Source of the DNA: Seminavis robusta
Lineage: Eukaryota > Bacillariophyta > Bacillariophyceae > Naviculales > Naviculaceae
Assembly: GCA_903772945.1 (NCBI GenBank)
Contig: CAICTM010000091.1
Coordinates: 1 to 64,000 of the forward strand
Length of the DNA: 64,000 nucleotides
Direction: 5' to 3'
This document shows positions 54,101-64,000 of this stretch, piece by piece. Numbering within the stretch: the stretch's first letter is position 1; each line of letters starts with the position of its first letter. A program made the translations under genes and the position numbers. The notes below the pieces were generated by a model that searched no databases, was not told the origin of the DNA, and saw only the letters and a list, made by a program, of their open reading frames with translations.

Positions 54101-54790
54101 CTTTTTGGCCCTTTCATTACTTTCTGTGTCATTGCCGTGTGCCAGCTTCAGAATCTTGACTCCCAAATCATGACAAGCACTGATAATTGTAGAATAAGGC
54201 TCCTCTGCTGCCTGGAGGTCAAATTTGCCATGAACCAAGACTCCCATTTTCTTTTGGTTGAGGTGATCTTCCAGTGTTTGGGCCAGAGCCGATTTGCCCG
54301 AACCAGATACCCCACTGATCATGATGAGCTCTCGGTGCCCAATCATATGAGCGGATCTATCTTGGACACCAGCATTTTGACTCTGACTCAACAGTCTTTC
54401 CTTCAAGAGAGTCTTTTCCTTGTCTCGTCCAACCAATTCCAGTCGATGAAACTTCAACTTATTGACCGAGAATTCCTTGGTAACAGCATTGTCCTGCCCA
54501 GACATTTTTCGTTCAAAGCAGTTGGAAAGAACCTTCATTTCACTGACTGTTTCTAGAGATCGGAGTGCAAATTTCTTCATGGAGTCTCTATGCTCCACAC
54601 TATTCAATGAATCTCGTATGTCACTCAGTCGATTCAGATAGGAAGATCCAGCATTCGATAGTCCAGTGATATCATCAGATTCTGCAGCACTTGACTCTGT
54701 AACACTTGTGTCGCTGTCGCGGCGCTGTGCTATTTTGCGAAAGGCCGAGGACCCATTGACTTTCGGAGAGCATGATTTGCGCTCCGTCAT
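51101..54790 (-). CDS. STAND-type AAA ATPase with TPR-like helical C-terminus
   Basis: Three minus-strand exons, 54790-53795, 53694-53037 and 52950-51101, 3504 bases, 1167 residues, all GT-AG and in phase. A Ser-rich N-terminus (1-110) precedes LVGRDKEKTLLKERL and the P-loop GVSGSGKS (160-167). Walker B LVLDDLQ ends exon 1 and is completed by WSDIRTLELLK in exon 2. The third exon restores GLRWTHDKVQEAAM, like the 'HDRVQQAA' motif of STAND ATPases that sit in large bacterial and algal signalling kinases. The C-terminal 600 residues are helical, TPR-like. No kinase or cyclase output domain is present. A 21-base tandem duplication at 51598-51639 repeats SFLCV(L/H). A close paralogue begins at 63542. 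Role unknown, probably signalling or scaffold. Confidence 0.85.
51598..51639. repeat. 21-base in-frame tandem duplication in the STAND-TPR gene
   Basis: Units 51598-51618 and 51619-51639 differ by one base and add seven residues (SFLCVLQ / SFLCVHF). Confidence 0.9.
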
Positions 54791-56088
54791 GTTGCTTCAA
54801 CGCACCAACACGAAACTATCTAGCTAGCTAGTACCGTAGTAGCAAAACTCGTAACAATTTGCTTTTGGTAAATTGCACCCGGAGATCCGAGATGCTTCCA
54901 TGGGTCAAAAGGGGCTCGATTAAAGAAAGAATTTGGTCGGGTCCACCCTGTTTGCTCTACTATACCGGTATGTCTATGATGTAGTCTATGCAGGTTGAGC
55001 GGACCACACGGTGGCGGCGGAATACTTTGGAGGAGCCAAGCTGGATCAAACTCAAAGGGACGACTGAAGGTACTACAGCCATGCACGCCACTGGGAAGAG
55101 TGGGAAGTAGATGAGCCAGTAGATGATGCATGTCAGGATGTCTTTGACCACAGCACAGAAGCTGTTCTGAGTACTTACTTGTACCGTACTGTAACTTTGT
55201 TCAAGCTGATGCTAAATCTTCATGGCTTTAGCCTTGGTCTCAAAGAACATTATAGAGATCTTTTTAATGTACCAGTATGCAGTGGTGCCCCGAGTATCAA
55301 GCACTGAGTACTCAGTACTCTCAACAATGCTGATACCTGGTAATGAATTAATTGCCATCGGTACGGATGAGTGTTCCGGGACCGCACGGCACAGGATGAG
55401 TTATCGCGTGGAACATCCAACATCAACCAGGGCTTCGAAGCTGGACTGCTTGGACACTTGGACACTTTTACTGGATCAAGACTTTTTATGGTGTGCTGTA
55501 CGAGCTGCTGTACGACTGTACTGGTACCACCAGTATCAGGTGGTACCAGTACCACAGCAGTCTCGCACACAGCTACAGCTGTTTCCTGAATCGTATGCGA
55601 AGTGGTCACTTTTGGTGTAAGGTTATAGTTATACAAGAAATAAGCTAGCGAAAGCTATAATTATCCAAGAGGATGCTTCCTCCCGGAAAAGTAAAGTTTT
55701 CTGTACACGACGTCTCCGTTTCCGTTCCAGCTCCAAACCATTGGGAAACTTTGAAGTGACTTGCTCGGAGGATCCCACACAGTATATTACAGCGGAGGTT
55801 GAGCTCCTATCCAGCCAGCGATAGTAGCGTTCACTCGGCATGCAGTCACTAGCTAGCTCATGGTCTCGCCGAACATGTGAAGCACTCCACAGCCCATAGT
55901 TGCTATCTTGATACTACACATGATACCACCATTGCGAACTAAATTGCAACCCTGACTATATAGTATCCAAGCATAGTACCTTGAGAGCTATCGTAACGGT
56001 TTCCCACAGTCTGGGTTGAAAGCTCAGTCCAAGAGCATAACATATGCAACAATCTATCCATTATTGAGATATATCTACCACTGGCTAG
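54791..56088. other. Spacer between STAND-TPR gene and SGNH-like gene
   Basis: 1298 bases with CTAGCTAGCTAG (54821-54833) and GTGGTACCA/TGGTACCAC palindromic strings (55518-55555). Only short frames on both strands; none has domain features. Confidence 0.4.
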
Positions 56089-57243
56089 CTAGCTGGGCAA
56101 TAGTTTGTAGAGGGCCTGGACGACATCCCAGGCAATCAAGTCGGGATGTCCACCTCGACTGCCAATGCATCGATGTCCATTGGAGAACCGCGGACTGTTC
56201 ACTTCGGTGTTGCAGGTTCCCACTTTTGTCCGTTGGTCCGAGCTGCATTCATAGAGGGGTGGTGGTCGAGTTGACCAGAATAATAATCGTTGCAAGAACC
56301 GATTCCTGTTCTGCTTGGCAGGAGCGGCCTGCAACTCTTGCATGGCATAAACATACTTTCGCCCCTTGACATACTGGACATTGGTACGACTGGTTTCATT
56401 TTGGAATTGTTTCATCATTCGATTGGAGCGACCAGCACTCCTCTTGGCAAACATGGAAACATGAATGATGGGTCCAGTGTACTTGTCGGCCAAGTCTTGG
56501 ACAGTGGGCGGTGGAATGGTTTCAAAATCAATAGTACTGTTAGGGTGTTCTTTTTGATAAGCCATCATCATTTTGTAATGATTGGTGCCGCTGGAATCGG
56601 AAAATGAGTTGAATTCTCCCATGATAATGGCATCCATGGCGGAGAGTGGTTGAGGGAGTATCGAATTTAGAATTTGATCCCAGTTGGGTGAGTAGACAAA
56701 CGGACAGTTGGTAGTGACATAAATCGTGAGATCGTGCTTCATTTGGAACCGGAGTATTCCATTGGCAACAAACCCTGGGACGGTATAGAGAGTTGTTGTG
56801 TTCATAATTTGATCCTTGTACTGACAGAGCATGGTACTAGCCAGTTGCCGAGTGTGAGAGTTCCCCATGATTAAAACAGATCTAGAACGGGATGCTCTGC
56901 TAGCAGGAAGGATGGTCTTTCGTTTTCCCCATTGGGATCCATTGACAGCCCTCTTCTGGATCACCTGTTCCAGAAGAGTGGCAAATTGATCGTAGAGATC
57001 TCCTGTACATTGGAATGACATGGGCAGTTCCAAACCAGGCATCTCCACATTATCTTGTCCCAAGACAGGTTCAGGATTGATTCGACACAGACGGAAACCA
57101 CCATCCAGTGGGAGAGGATCCCGAGGAGGCTTTGAAACTGCTTCAATGGATCTACTCTGGTTCCATATAGTCTGAGTGGATAGCAACACTACAACCATCA
57201 GAACCACCATGTTCTTGGCTGGGATTACCAGAGACGATGGCAT
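56089..57243 (-). CDS. SGNH/GDSL-like membrane-anchored protein
   Basis: 384 codons, no intron. A hydrophobic segment near 10-24 acts as signal anchor (type II). VLIMGNSHTRQLASTML gives Ser129 in a GNSHTR block I, like the GDS motif of SGNH hydrolases and PC-esterase/TBL acyltransferases. A middle block contains MGEFNSFSDSSGTN. Near the C-terminus RGGHPDLIAWDVVQALY resembles block V (DxxHP), but the usual Asp three residues before the His is Arg, so catalysis is uncertain. Several Cys and Asn-x-Ser/Thr sites fit a lumenal protein. A role in sugar acylation or de-acylation is possible. Confidence 0.65.
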   Translation of the reverse strand: MPSSLVIPAKNMVVLMVVVLLSTQTIWNQSRSIEAVSKPPRDPLPLDGGFRLCRINPEPVLGQDNVEMPGLELPMSFQCTGDLYDQFATLLEQVIQKRAVNGSQWGKRKTILPASRASRSRSVLIMGNSHTRQLASTMLCQYKDQIMNTTTLYTVPGFVANGILRFQMKHDLTIYVTTNCPFVYSPNWDQILNSILPQPLSAMDAIIMGEFNSFSDSSGTNHYKMMMAYQKEHPNSTIDFETIPPPTVQDLADKYTGPIIHVSMFAKRSAGRSNRMMKQFQNETSRTNVQYVKGRKYVYAMQELQAAPAKQNRNRFLQRLLFWSTRPPPLYECSSDQRTKVGTCNTEVNSPRFSNGHRCIGSRGGHPDLIAWDVVQALYKLLPS

Positions 57244-58048
57244 TGTCTTGTTGTTTTTCTAAAAATACGCTGATCTTTGAGTTCATCGATCCCATCCTGT
57301 CGGTATCGCTGTGTGAGTTGCGCAGAAACCTGGTACCAGTATCCAAGCAGGATGACCGAAGAATCCAGTTGGTCTGGTTCGACGTATGCGTACATGGAAT
57401 GGTCCTCGGTACGCAGGTGATGTATACCTGGTATCAGCTAGAACCGTACCACGTAGAGCTCCACGTAGCCAGCTTTGATGTGAGTGCGACGTTGTCTGGA
57501 TCTTGGATCTCGGATCTCGGCTCAACCTAACCGGAGCTTTGCTCGTTGGGCTGCTGAATCTAAGGTTGGTTTGTCCCGCAAGATTTGACTCCTGACCTCA
57601 TTACAACTCATCTTTGCTTCTAAAGTGTTTTGTGAGCAGCCAGTACTCCTTAGTGTGGTCTGGGAGCTGCAACAGCTACTAGCCCCAGCACTTTCAAACC
57701 CCCACAATGGCATGCCCCAGCACCACATTTCTCACAAGTGCTATAGATAGCCCCAGCGCCAGAAAAGCCACGACAGCTAGCACGAAGTGGATGCAACACT
57801 TTCTTTGAACGCATGCCATGCGTGGTGCCGTTGGGTGGCAGAGTAGTGTAGTACGTCGTCTCAGGTGAGTCAAAACATGAAGGCAAGGAAAGGACTATGA
57901 ATTACATAATTTATATTACTACTAGTGTAGTCTTGTATGTATCTGCAATGTAGCGTGGGTAACCATGCCGTGGTTCGCTGTTTCCTACGAGGCTCGAGTC
58001 TTGAAGTCAGTCCTCGTTTTGTCTTTTTGTCTTGTTGGTTGTTCCTGC
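57244..58048. other. Spacer between SGNH-like gene and metacaspase
   Basis: 805 bases. GGTACC-type strings at 57330-57345 and 57430-57460, and a duplicated 'ggatctcgg' at 57505-57520. No gene is recognised. Confidence 0.4.
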
Positions 58049-60568
58049 TCACTGCCTCAACTTTTTGGCCGCGGCTCGTGCCGCCGCCGCTTCTCGTCGC
58101 GATCGTTCGACGGCTTCTCGTCGCGCGGCTTCTTCGGCATCTTCGGCCGACGCAGTCTTTTGAATGGACGGCGGCGATTGCTTGGTTCGTGCCTCCTTGC
58201 GAGATGATGACGTTGTCTTTTTGGGTGATGATGTTGCAGTTCCCGGCGCATCCCGACGAGTTCGCATGGGCGACTTGTCCTTGCTCTTGCGGGTGTAGAC
58301 ATGGTCGCTTCCATCGGTTGATTTGGCCCGCTTGGGAATTTGCTTCAATGCCGGTGGGTCTTCCTTACTGGTACCAGTAGTTGCGGTTGGTTTCTTTTTG
58401 CCCGAGGCAGAGTCTCGTTTGTAAGTGAATCGTCCATCGGATCCATCGGTCGACTTGGCTCGACGAGGACTCTTGGGAGTCGTCGTCGTTTCGGTGGTGG
58501 TGGTGGTTGGTTTGGTGGGTTTCTTACCGCCGGCAGCAGAATCCCGCTTGTACGTGAATCGATCCTTGTCGGACCCATCGCTGGATTTGGAACGTCCCTT
58601 CAGTGTCCGGCGTGGCATTCCTTCCGTATTATTGGTTCCATCACTGGACTTGACCCGTGGCAATCGCTTGACAGCCCCCGAGAGTCGTTCCGACACGGCA
58701 CTACCCAGTGTACTCAAACTGGCGGTGGAGGCAGTAGAATCTCTGGAATGCGTGGACCATCCTTTCAAGCCGAACGGGTCAACGCCACTGCTGTTTCTTG
58801 GCTGAGGAGGATTATGATCGGACAAATCGTGCAAGGACGCATCGCCTCGAAACGAAGCATCGCCTCGAAACGACATGTCTCCCCGAAAGGACATGCTCGA
58901 CAAGTCTCGAAACGACATGTCGGACAACATGGACGATGCCGTGGCGGAGAAATCCGAAAGTCGTGCTCCGACGGCCACACTGGTTCGTTTCATGTGATCC
59001 GCCGCAATGGCACTTTGTTGTGCCGCCACGGCACTGGTGCGTTTCATAGTATCGGCCGCCGTAGCAGCCGCTGCCGCCGTTTGTTGCGCCGCGGCAGCAC
59101 TGGTGCGTTTCATGGTATCCGCCGCCAGTGCACTACTGGCCGCTGCCGCCGCACTGGTGCGTTGGACCGCTGCCGATGCAGCCACGGCGGCATTTTCCAC
59201 GAGTTTCATGGGATCCAAATTGAACAACAATCGTTGGGTATTGCGTTCTCGTTTCATTTGTGTATACGCATCTCCACCCATGCGTTCTTGATCGAGCATT
59301 TCTTGACGCGTATCGGTATCAAAGTAAATTTCAATTTCTTGAAGGGCCTTGTTGGATTTGAGAATGTAGGGCAAATCGCCCATGGTGCCACTGTAACAAC
59401 AATCGACGAGCATACTGGTATAGACACCGGCGGGCATGGCCTTGACGAGATCTTTCATGATATCTTCATCGCGAATCGCACCGGCTTTTTGGTTATCGGC
59501 AGGAATCATGTGAAGATTGTGGGGCGTGCGTCCTCCGTGGCCACTGTATTGAATGAAATTAATGTCGTTGCGTTTACTCAATTGGACCAGTTTGGCGAAT
59601 CCTGCGAGAATATTGGCTTTGGTGGGCGATTTGTAATTGTGGGGATCATTTTCGAGGAGTATGGTAATGTTGGATTCTTTAAATCCGGCGTATTTGATGA
59701 GAAAGTGTTTCATGAGGAGCACGTCATTGGGCGGTGCTTTGAGATCAGGACCTTCTCCGGAAACGACTCCAATGAGAAGCGCCCGTCGTGTTCCCGTGGA
59801 ATACTTGGGTGGGACAATGGCAAAATGCTGATACTGTCGTTCTGCCAGACGAGGAGGTCCCAGTGGTCGTGACGACGACATGGTGGGACGAGCATTGTGG
59901 AGTTTGGATCCAATTTTGATTTTTCGTTGAAGCGTCTGGAGGAGTTGATGACACGTCATCATGTGACTGATTCCTGTAAATCGTTTGGGCTGTTCAAACA
60001 ACAACTCCAAAAAGGCAGAGGTCGCCACCGAACCAGCCTTGTTGTCCTTGTTAATGCACGCTAACTTTGGCAGTTTGTAGTGATCCATGGCAAAGTAGTC
60101 TTCTTGCGCTTGTGTGACTTCATCTTGACTCGCTAGTAGAATGAACTCGGACGGAATACACCGCTTGACAGCCGACTCCAACAAGGCCGTATCGGAATGA
60201 CGATTGAAATCCATCATACTCGGCATGTGATTCAATTGCAACGCTCCTTTCATGCGCTCCAACGGATTGTTGGTGGCCGGCGTGCCCGTCATGACATTGC
60301 GACTGCCGGTACTGTGACGACCCAATGGCGTGGGCGTTTTGCACCGACGAGGCGTACTTCTAGCATGACTGCTCATGCTCGAGTCCATACTACATGGAGG
60401 TGGTGTCTTGCTGCGACTGACTTTGCGCTTGGTTACTTTGGTGCCGTCCAACTTGCGCGTTGTCGTCGTGGTGGTCTTGATCACTGTGCCATCGCTGTCC
60501 ACTCGTTCTTCCACTTTCTCTGAAGTAGCCATACTCATACTAGAAATCTTGATTGTGGTCGGAAGCAT
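58049..60568 (-). CDS. Metacaspase with repeat-rich C-terminal tail
   Basis: 839 codons, no intron; Met10 or Met12 could also serve as start. The N-terminal 230 residues are Ser/Thr/Arg-rich then mixed. The p20-like caspase core spans about 262-405: RRALLIGVVSGEGPDLKAP, then FIQYSGHGGRTPHN with catalytic His344, and VDCCYSGTMGDLP with catalytic Cys391. The core thus keeps the His-Cys dyad, with Tyr in place of the usual His after the Cys pair. The tail has three kinds of repeats: about four 'AADTMKRTSA' units (480-545), 'MSFRGD' units (about 550-575) and 'RAKSTDGSD..FTYKRDSA' units (about 640-760), rich in Arg-x-x-Ser sites. Metacaspases cleave after Arg/Lys and act in stress and cell death. 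A p10 part is not clear. Confidence 0.82.
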   Translation of the reverse strand: MLPTTIKISSMSMATSEKVEERVDSDGTVIKTTTTTTRKLDGTKVTKRKVSRSKTPPPCSMDSSMSSHARSTPRRCKTPTPLGRHSTGSRNVMTGTPATNNPLERMKGALQLNHMPSMMDFNRHSDTALLESAVKRCIPSEFILLASQDEVTQAQEDYFAMDHYKLPKLACINKDNKAGSVATSAFLELLFEQPKRFTGISHMMTCHQLLQTLQRKIKIGSKLHNARPTMSSSRPLGPPRLAERQYQHFAIVPPKYSTGTRRALLIGVVSGEGPDLKAPPNDVLLMKHFLIKYAGFKESNITILLENDPHNYKSPTKANILAGFAKLVQLSKRNDINFIQYSGHGGRTPHNLHMIPADNQKAGAIRDEDIMKDLVKAMPAGVYTSMLVDCCYSGTMGDLPYILKSNKALQEIEIYFDTDTRQEMLDQERMGGDAYTQMKRERNTQRLLFNLDPMKLVENAAVAASAAVQRTSAAAAASSALAADTMKRTSAAAAQQTAAAAATAADTMKRTSAVAAQQSAIAADHMKRTSVAVGARLSDFSATASSMLSDMSFRDLSSMSFRGDMSFRGDASFRGDASLHDLSDHNPPQPRNSSGVDPFGLKGWSTHSRDSTASTASLSTLGSAVSERLSGAVKRLPRVKSSDGTNNTEGMPRRTLKGRSKSSDGSDKDRFTYKRDSAAGGKKPTKPTTTTTETTTTPKSPRRAKSTDGSDGRFTYKRDSASGKKKPTATTGTSKEDPPALKQIPKRAKSTDGSDHVYTRKSKDKSPMRTRRDAPGTATSSPKKTTSSSRKEARTKQSPPSIQKTASAEDAEEAARREAVERSRREAAAARAAAKKLRQ

Positions 60569-63541
60569 ACTTGTTGTCTCTTGTTGTTAGAAGATCAGAA
60601 GGAGAGTTGATGGATGATGGATGAGCCAGAAAGGGGCTTAGGTCAAAGAGCGATTGCCAGTGTTTTAGATACAAAGAGACTACGACCGAGAAAATGAGCC
60701 AGTAGGACAAAGTAAATAACAAACAACAACAGATTTTTAAAAGAGCTGTTCGTAGAAACCGGTACATCATGTACTCGTATTAATAGTAGTCATCAGTACC
60801 AGTGGGCGAAATGGAAGGGGTTCAAAGGTGCTCGTATTACTCACGTAGTCCCAGTACCAGGGGGGCAAGCATTTATTTGGCATGCATTCTTTGAAGCATC
60901 CGATTTTTTTGCTGGTATCGGCAGCTAGGATTTAATAAAAGCCATTTTCCAACATTTTAATGACAAAGAAGCTCAGCAGCTCAGCAATAAGAACGAGGCC
61001 TTTCCTTGTTATTTATTCGTTTTGCCTTTTGTTTAAGATTACTAGTACTGTATGCATAAGCTAAGGCAACAGAAGTGATAGCACCGGTAGTCTACATCCT
61101 AGCTAGCTGGATGGCGGACTAGCTACCGGTATTGGTGCGTACCGCTACCGGTACCAGGTACGAGGTACCGACACCCGTACAGTGGTACCGGCCGAGTTAT
61201 GCCACCATTGCAGATGCCAGCTGCTATTCTGAGTAAATCAGCAGCTGAATCACGAAATTCCTTCAAGTCACAATACAACCAGGTACCGGTACCCAAATTG
61301 AAATCCATTCTTCCATGAACAGTTAGCCTCATGAAGTTTCACCCGCTTATGATGCACCTATTCCAAAGTGGTACAGTACTGTATTGAGTATGCATAAGAG
61401 GGAGAGCAGTTGGCTGAGCCTGATGTCTTGAATGAGGGTTTTGTCTGAGGATATGAGAAGTTGAGTCCACCAAAAGTCGGAGCGAACAAGATGCAAAATT
61501 AACTTAAAACCAAGGAAGACACTCTCCTACTTTTAGGCTTAAATCGACGTTGTCAGCAAAACCATCACTTTTAAGTATCTTGTCTCGATCGTTCTCAAGC
61601 TGGTCGTTTGGCAATTGTAAATCAGATCCATTCATCCCCTCACGTCTCAATCCGGTGAACACTAGCTGCACCAGGATTTTTAAATTTAATGTCACTTCTA
61701 CTCTCAGGAGCAGACACTGACGATAATACAATTGCCCTCAAAGAGTACTAACTCCTTGTGATTCGAAAGGGTAACAATGAATTAAATACTTACTCAGAGT
61801 CACTGGTACAGGTGCCACTGAGCTTACCACTGTCACTTTGTCTGGCCTTTTTGTCTGGGACCTGGCGTGTTTACCCTCATTTTTTCGTTTTGACGTTTTA
61901 CGTTTTTCAGAAAAATTTAAATGGAGTAAAAGCTGAACTCACCAATGCTTCCCTTCCCACCGCAGAGGCGGCTAAGGTGCCCGATCTACTTCCGACAGGA
62001 TCGGAAATGGGCGTCATTGCACTTGGTCGTTGTAGGGAAATTGGCTGCTGACTTCGGTACTGGTAGCTAGCTGCTAGCTTAGGAATTTCTACCCACTCTG
62101 TCCGACACCGCTACCAAGCGGAAAGTCCAGGAAGGAGTGCTTGAATGATTCCACGAGAGCCTTCCACGCTTGCGGTTCATGAAGTCTGATTCCTGCCTTG
62201 ATGTCAGGCTGATAGCCAACACGGAGGCGGCCAACTTGACCCGGACTACGTACTACGGTAGCAAGCATAATGGCTGCTTTTGGGGATCACTACTCTGACT
62301 ACGCACATGTAGCATCGGGGCCACGAAGCAGCTCAAGCGAAGCAGCCGATTGAATCAACGAGGTCGTCAAAGCAAAGCAGTGGCCTTCTTTCTTTTCATT
62401 GTTGTTGTCTAAGTGGTTGTCTGCTTCCTGACAACGACGCTCCCTCGTTCGCGTGCTGACTGTCTATCATAGAGAAGATTTTGTACGCTCTGTCCTTTGC
62501 AAACACACGTAGTTGATAGTTTCGTGGGCGGCCTGGCAGATTGTTCAGTGACAGTGGATTGGTTTCCGCGAAAAGACGTGCGATCTTATCCCTATGACGA
62601 TCCCGCTGTTTTACGTTGACGATATCGAAGGGAAATGCAGCCATATCGAAGTTTGCCGCTGGCCCGATTTTCCCCCCACTGAGTTCACAATGGTACGTTC
62701 GCCCCTTCTTGGTGAATGGCACAGGAAAGGACTAGGAAGGAAAGAATGGCAACGCTGTGGGTGGAATTCAATGGGGCAAGAAGATTGGTCTGAGATCCAG
62801 CGACGTTGTCCCGTCGTCAACTCGATCCTGCACGAACGAAGCACATCGAAGAATCGTAAAACAGTCGGCCAAACCATTCTCGAACAACTTACAGAGTATA
62901 CTGGTAGTGCAACGCAGCTCGATAAGAAAGGTTTGAAAGGAAAAGGGGACAATTGTGTGAAGATTCCTGTACCATGCAGTGTTGCCTTCTAGCCATGTCA
63001 GAGCTTGAGCTGCAGGAACATTTGAGTGAAGATTTCAAACGAACCCAGCGGCTTCCATTCCCTGTGCTCGTTGCTTGCGGTGGCGACTCGACTCTGATGG
63101 TCCAAACTTCTAGCTAGGAGTGCCACCCGATCCTGGGTAGCAGACCCATGTCGAACCGTGGAGCTACGGCATGCTGCAACAGACACTATTGGCTGCCAGA
63201 TCACAACAGCAGCAGATCGCACTACTGCATGGACAGTCCTCAAATATTATGTCCACTATCTTTAGCAACTATCAAACGTAACTATCAACAGTGGAATAGA
63301 TGTCAAGCTAGCTACAGAAAGATATAGAAAGACAAAAGTAATACGAACAGTGAGCAAGCTACTAGTTTGTAGTGGGATGCCCAGAGCATAAAAATTGACA
63401 TGTAGTCAATGGCACGGGTCCATGTTGATTGGTGGTTTGCATCAGCAAGCAACAGGTTGGCGCACTCCATGTAGAAGGACTTTCCTGCGAAGCCGTGACT
63501 CTGATACCCCACCAAACTTGTCAATCCTCGAGGGTTGTCGC
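60569..63541. other. Long right-hand spacer without a supportable gene
   Basis: 2973 bases. Dense GGTACC/GGTACCGG palindromes lie at 61120-61200 and 61279-61295. Two overlapping frames (62594-62992 plus, 62396-62722 minus) and a plus-strand frame at 61758-62051 are protein-length but show no domain, and I cannot choose between them. CTAGCTAG strings occur at 61098, 62070 and 63110. Confidence 0.4.
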
Positions 63542-64000
63542 TTAAAAATCAAGAAGGTCAGAGTACATGTCTTGCAGCTGAGAGACTTTCTTGGTTGCAC
63601 CCCAAGTGCTGTATCTCTCAACTGCTTCTTCTAGTTTGCTGGTTGCACCCTCCTTGTCATGCTGCTCAAGCATGTATTCTGCATGTCGTTCACTTGCCAA
63701 TGCAGCATCATGAATCCACCCCCCTCGAACTGCCAGTCGTGCAGCCTTGTAATACAGTTCATTGGTGTCTTGGCTCATGGAGAGGGCAGCTCGTTCAGCA
63801 TTGAGGAGCTCAAGTTGGTGATACACATTTGGGTTGCCCTTCTTCAGCCAGGCTTTCACAGCTTTCCGTGCTTTGTTGGCATGACGTTGGTACTTGGACT
63901 TGGACTTCTTTGATTTTCTAGCCATGGCATAGAGTGACATGGCTCGTAGAAACGGATCCACCATCCCCAAGGGGTGACCAGGACTCAGTTCGTACACACT
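63542..64000 (-). CDS. STAND-TPR ATPase paralogue, C-terminal part only
   Basis: The frame enters from beyond the right edge and ends in MYSDLLDF. Over about 150 residues it matches the last part of the 51101-54790 protein almost position by position (MVDPFLRA, LYAMARK, KGNPN.YHQLE, ARLAVRGGWIHDAALASERH). The two genes are tandem, same orientation, about 9 kb apart. The 5' part is outside the window. Confidence 0.85.
   Translation of the reverse strand, partial: SVYELSPGHPLGMVDPFLRAMSLYAMARKSKKSKSKYQRHANKARKAVKAWLKKGNPNVYHQLELLNAERAALSMSQDTNELYYKAARLAVRGGWIHDAALASERHAEYMLEQHDKEGATSKLEEAVERYSTWGATKKVSQLQDMYSDLLDF

Noticed and set aside
58340-59872. Plus-strand open frame of 510 codons
   Set aside because: It is antisense to the metacaspase, rich in His/Arg/Cys low complexity, and has no domain. 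It exists because the opposite strand is repeat-rich coding sequence.
62396-62992. Overlapping plus- and minus-strand frames as a gene
   Set aside because: Each looks moderately protein-like but neither has a domain, splice support or neighbour context, so no CDS is called.

Overview
The window is nuclear DNA from a eukaryote, most likely a pennate diatom. The evidence is intron-bearing genes with GT-AG introns of about 90-180 bases, a nuclear tRNA with an internal polymerase III promoter, and eukaryotic core genes (POLA2, eIF1, GET3-like, TDP1-like). There is also a set typical of diatom genomes: a metacaspase with a long low-complexity tail, an LRR protein of the diatom type, large STAND ATPase-TPR proteins and copia-type retroelement fossils. 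The species is not proven; repeat-rich spacers full of GGTACC and CTAG palindromes would suit a raphid pennate such as Seminavis.

Layout. 1-7.1 kb is accessory DNA: a copia gag fossil at the left edge, a dispersed repeat family (3.5-6.4 kb) and a small TIR element (6745-7060). 7.4-24.0 kb is gene-dense: FadH-type 2,4-dienoyl-CoA reductase, tRNA-Lys, an M3 oligopeptidase, a membrane-anchored alpha/beta hydrolase, POLA2, a TTC38-like TPR protein, a Cys-rich protein and a TDP1-like phosphodiesterase. 24.3-36.3 kb is a repeat island: a MITE abutting a MULE-like element with long inverted ends, a divergent pair of unknown small genes, a copia element inside another gene, a broken unknown gene and TCAC-type tandem arrays. 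37.1-46.1 kb holds an HSL-type esterase, a decayed LRR gene, a small secreted Cys-rich protein, eIF1 and an Atg22-like transporter. 46.1-49.1 kb is again repeat-rich, with a second MITE of the 24.3 kb family. 49.1-60.6 kb carries a GET3-KOW-STI1 fusion, a STAND-TPR ATPase, an SGNH-like protein and a metacaspase. A second STAND-TPR gene enters at the right edge.

The most striking observation is in the M3 oligopeptidase. The frame and the catalytic HEXXH motif are restored only if a 4-base micro-exon (12596-12599), flanked by good splice sites, is included; exon lengths 1534+4+637 give exactly 725 codons. Other notable points are the GET3 ATPase fused to an STI1 co-chaperone domain, a TDP1 with an N-terminal ubiquitin-like region and SUMO-interaction-like motif, two MITEs sharing one terminal repeat, and a MULE-like element in which half a transposase faces an unrelated convergent gene.

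The genes do not form an operon or one pathway. Several neighbours are divergent with short shared promoters (15.1-15.4 kb, 21.7-22.0 kb, 28.7-29.0 kb, 42.3-42.7 kb), and two minus-strand genes carry the same duplicated segment about 100 bases upstream of their start codons.
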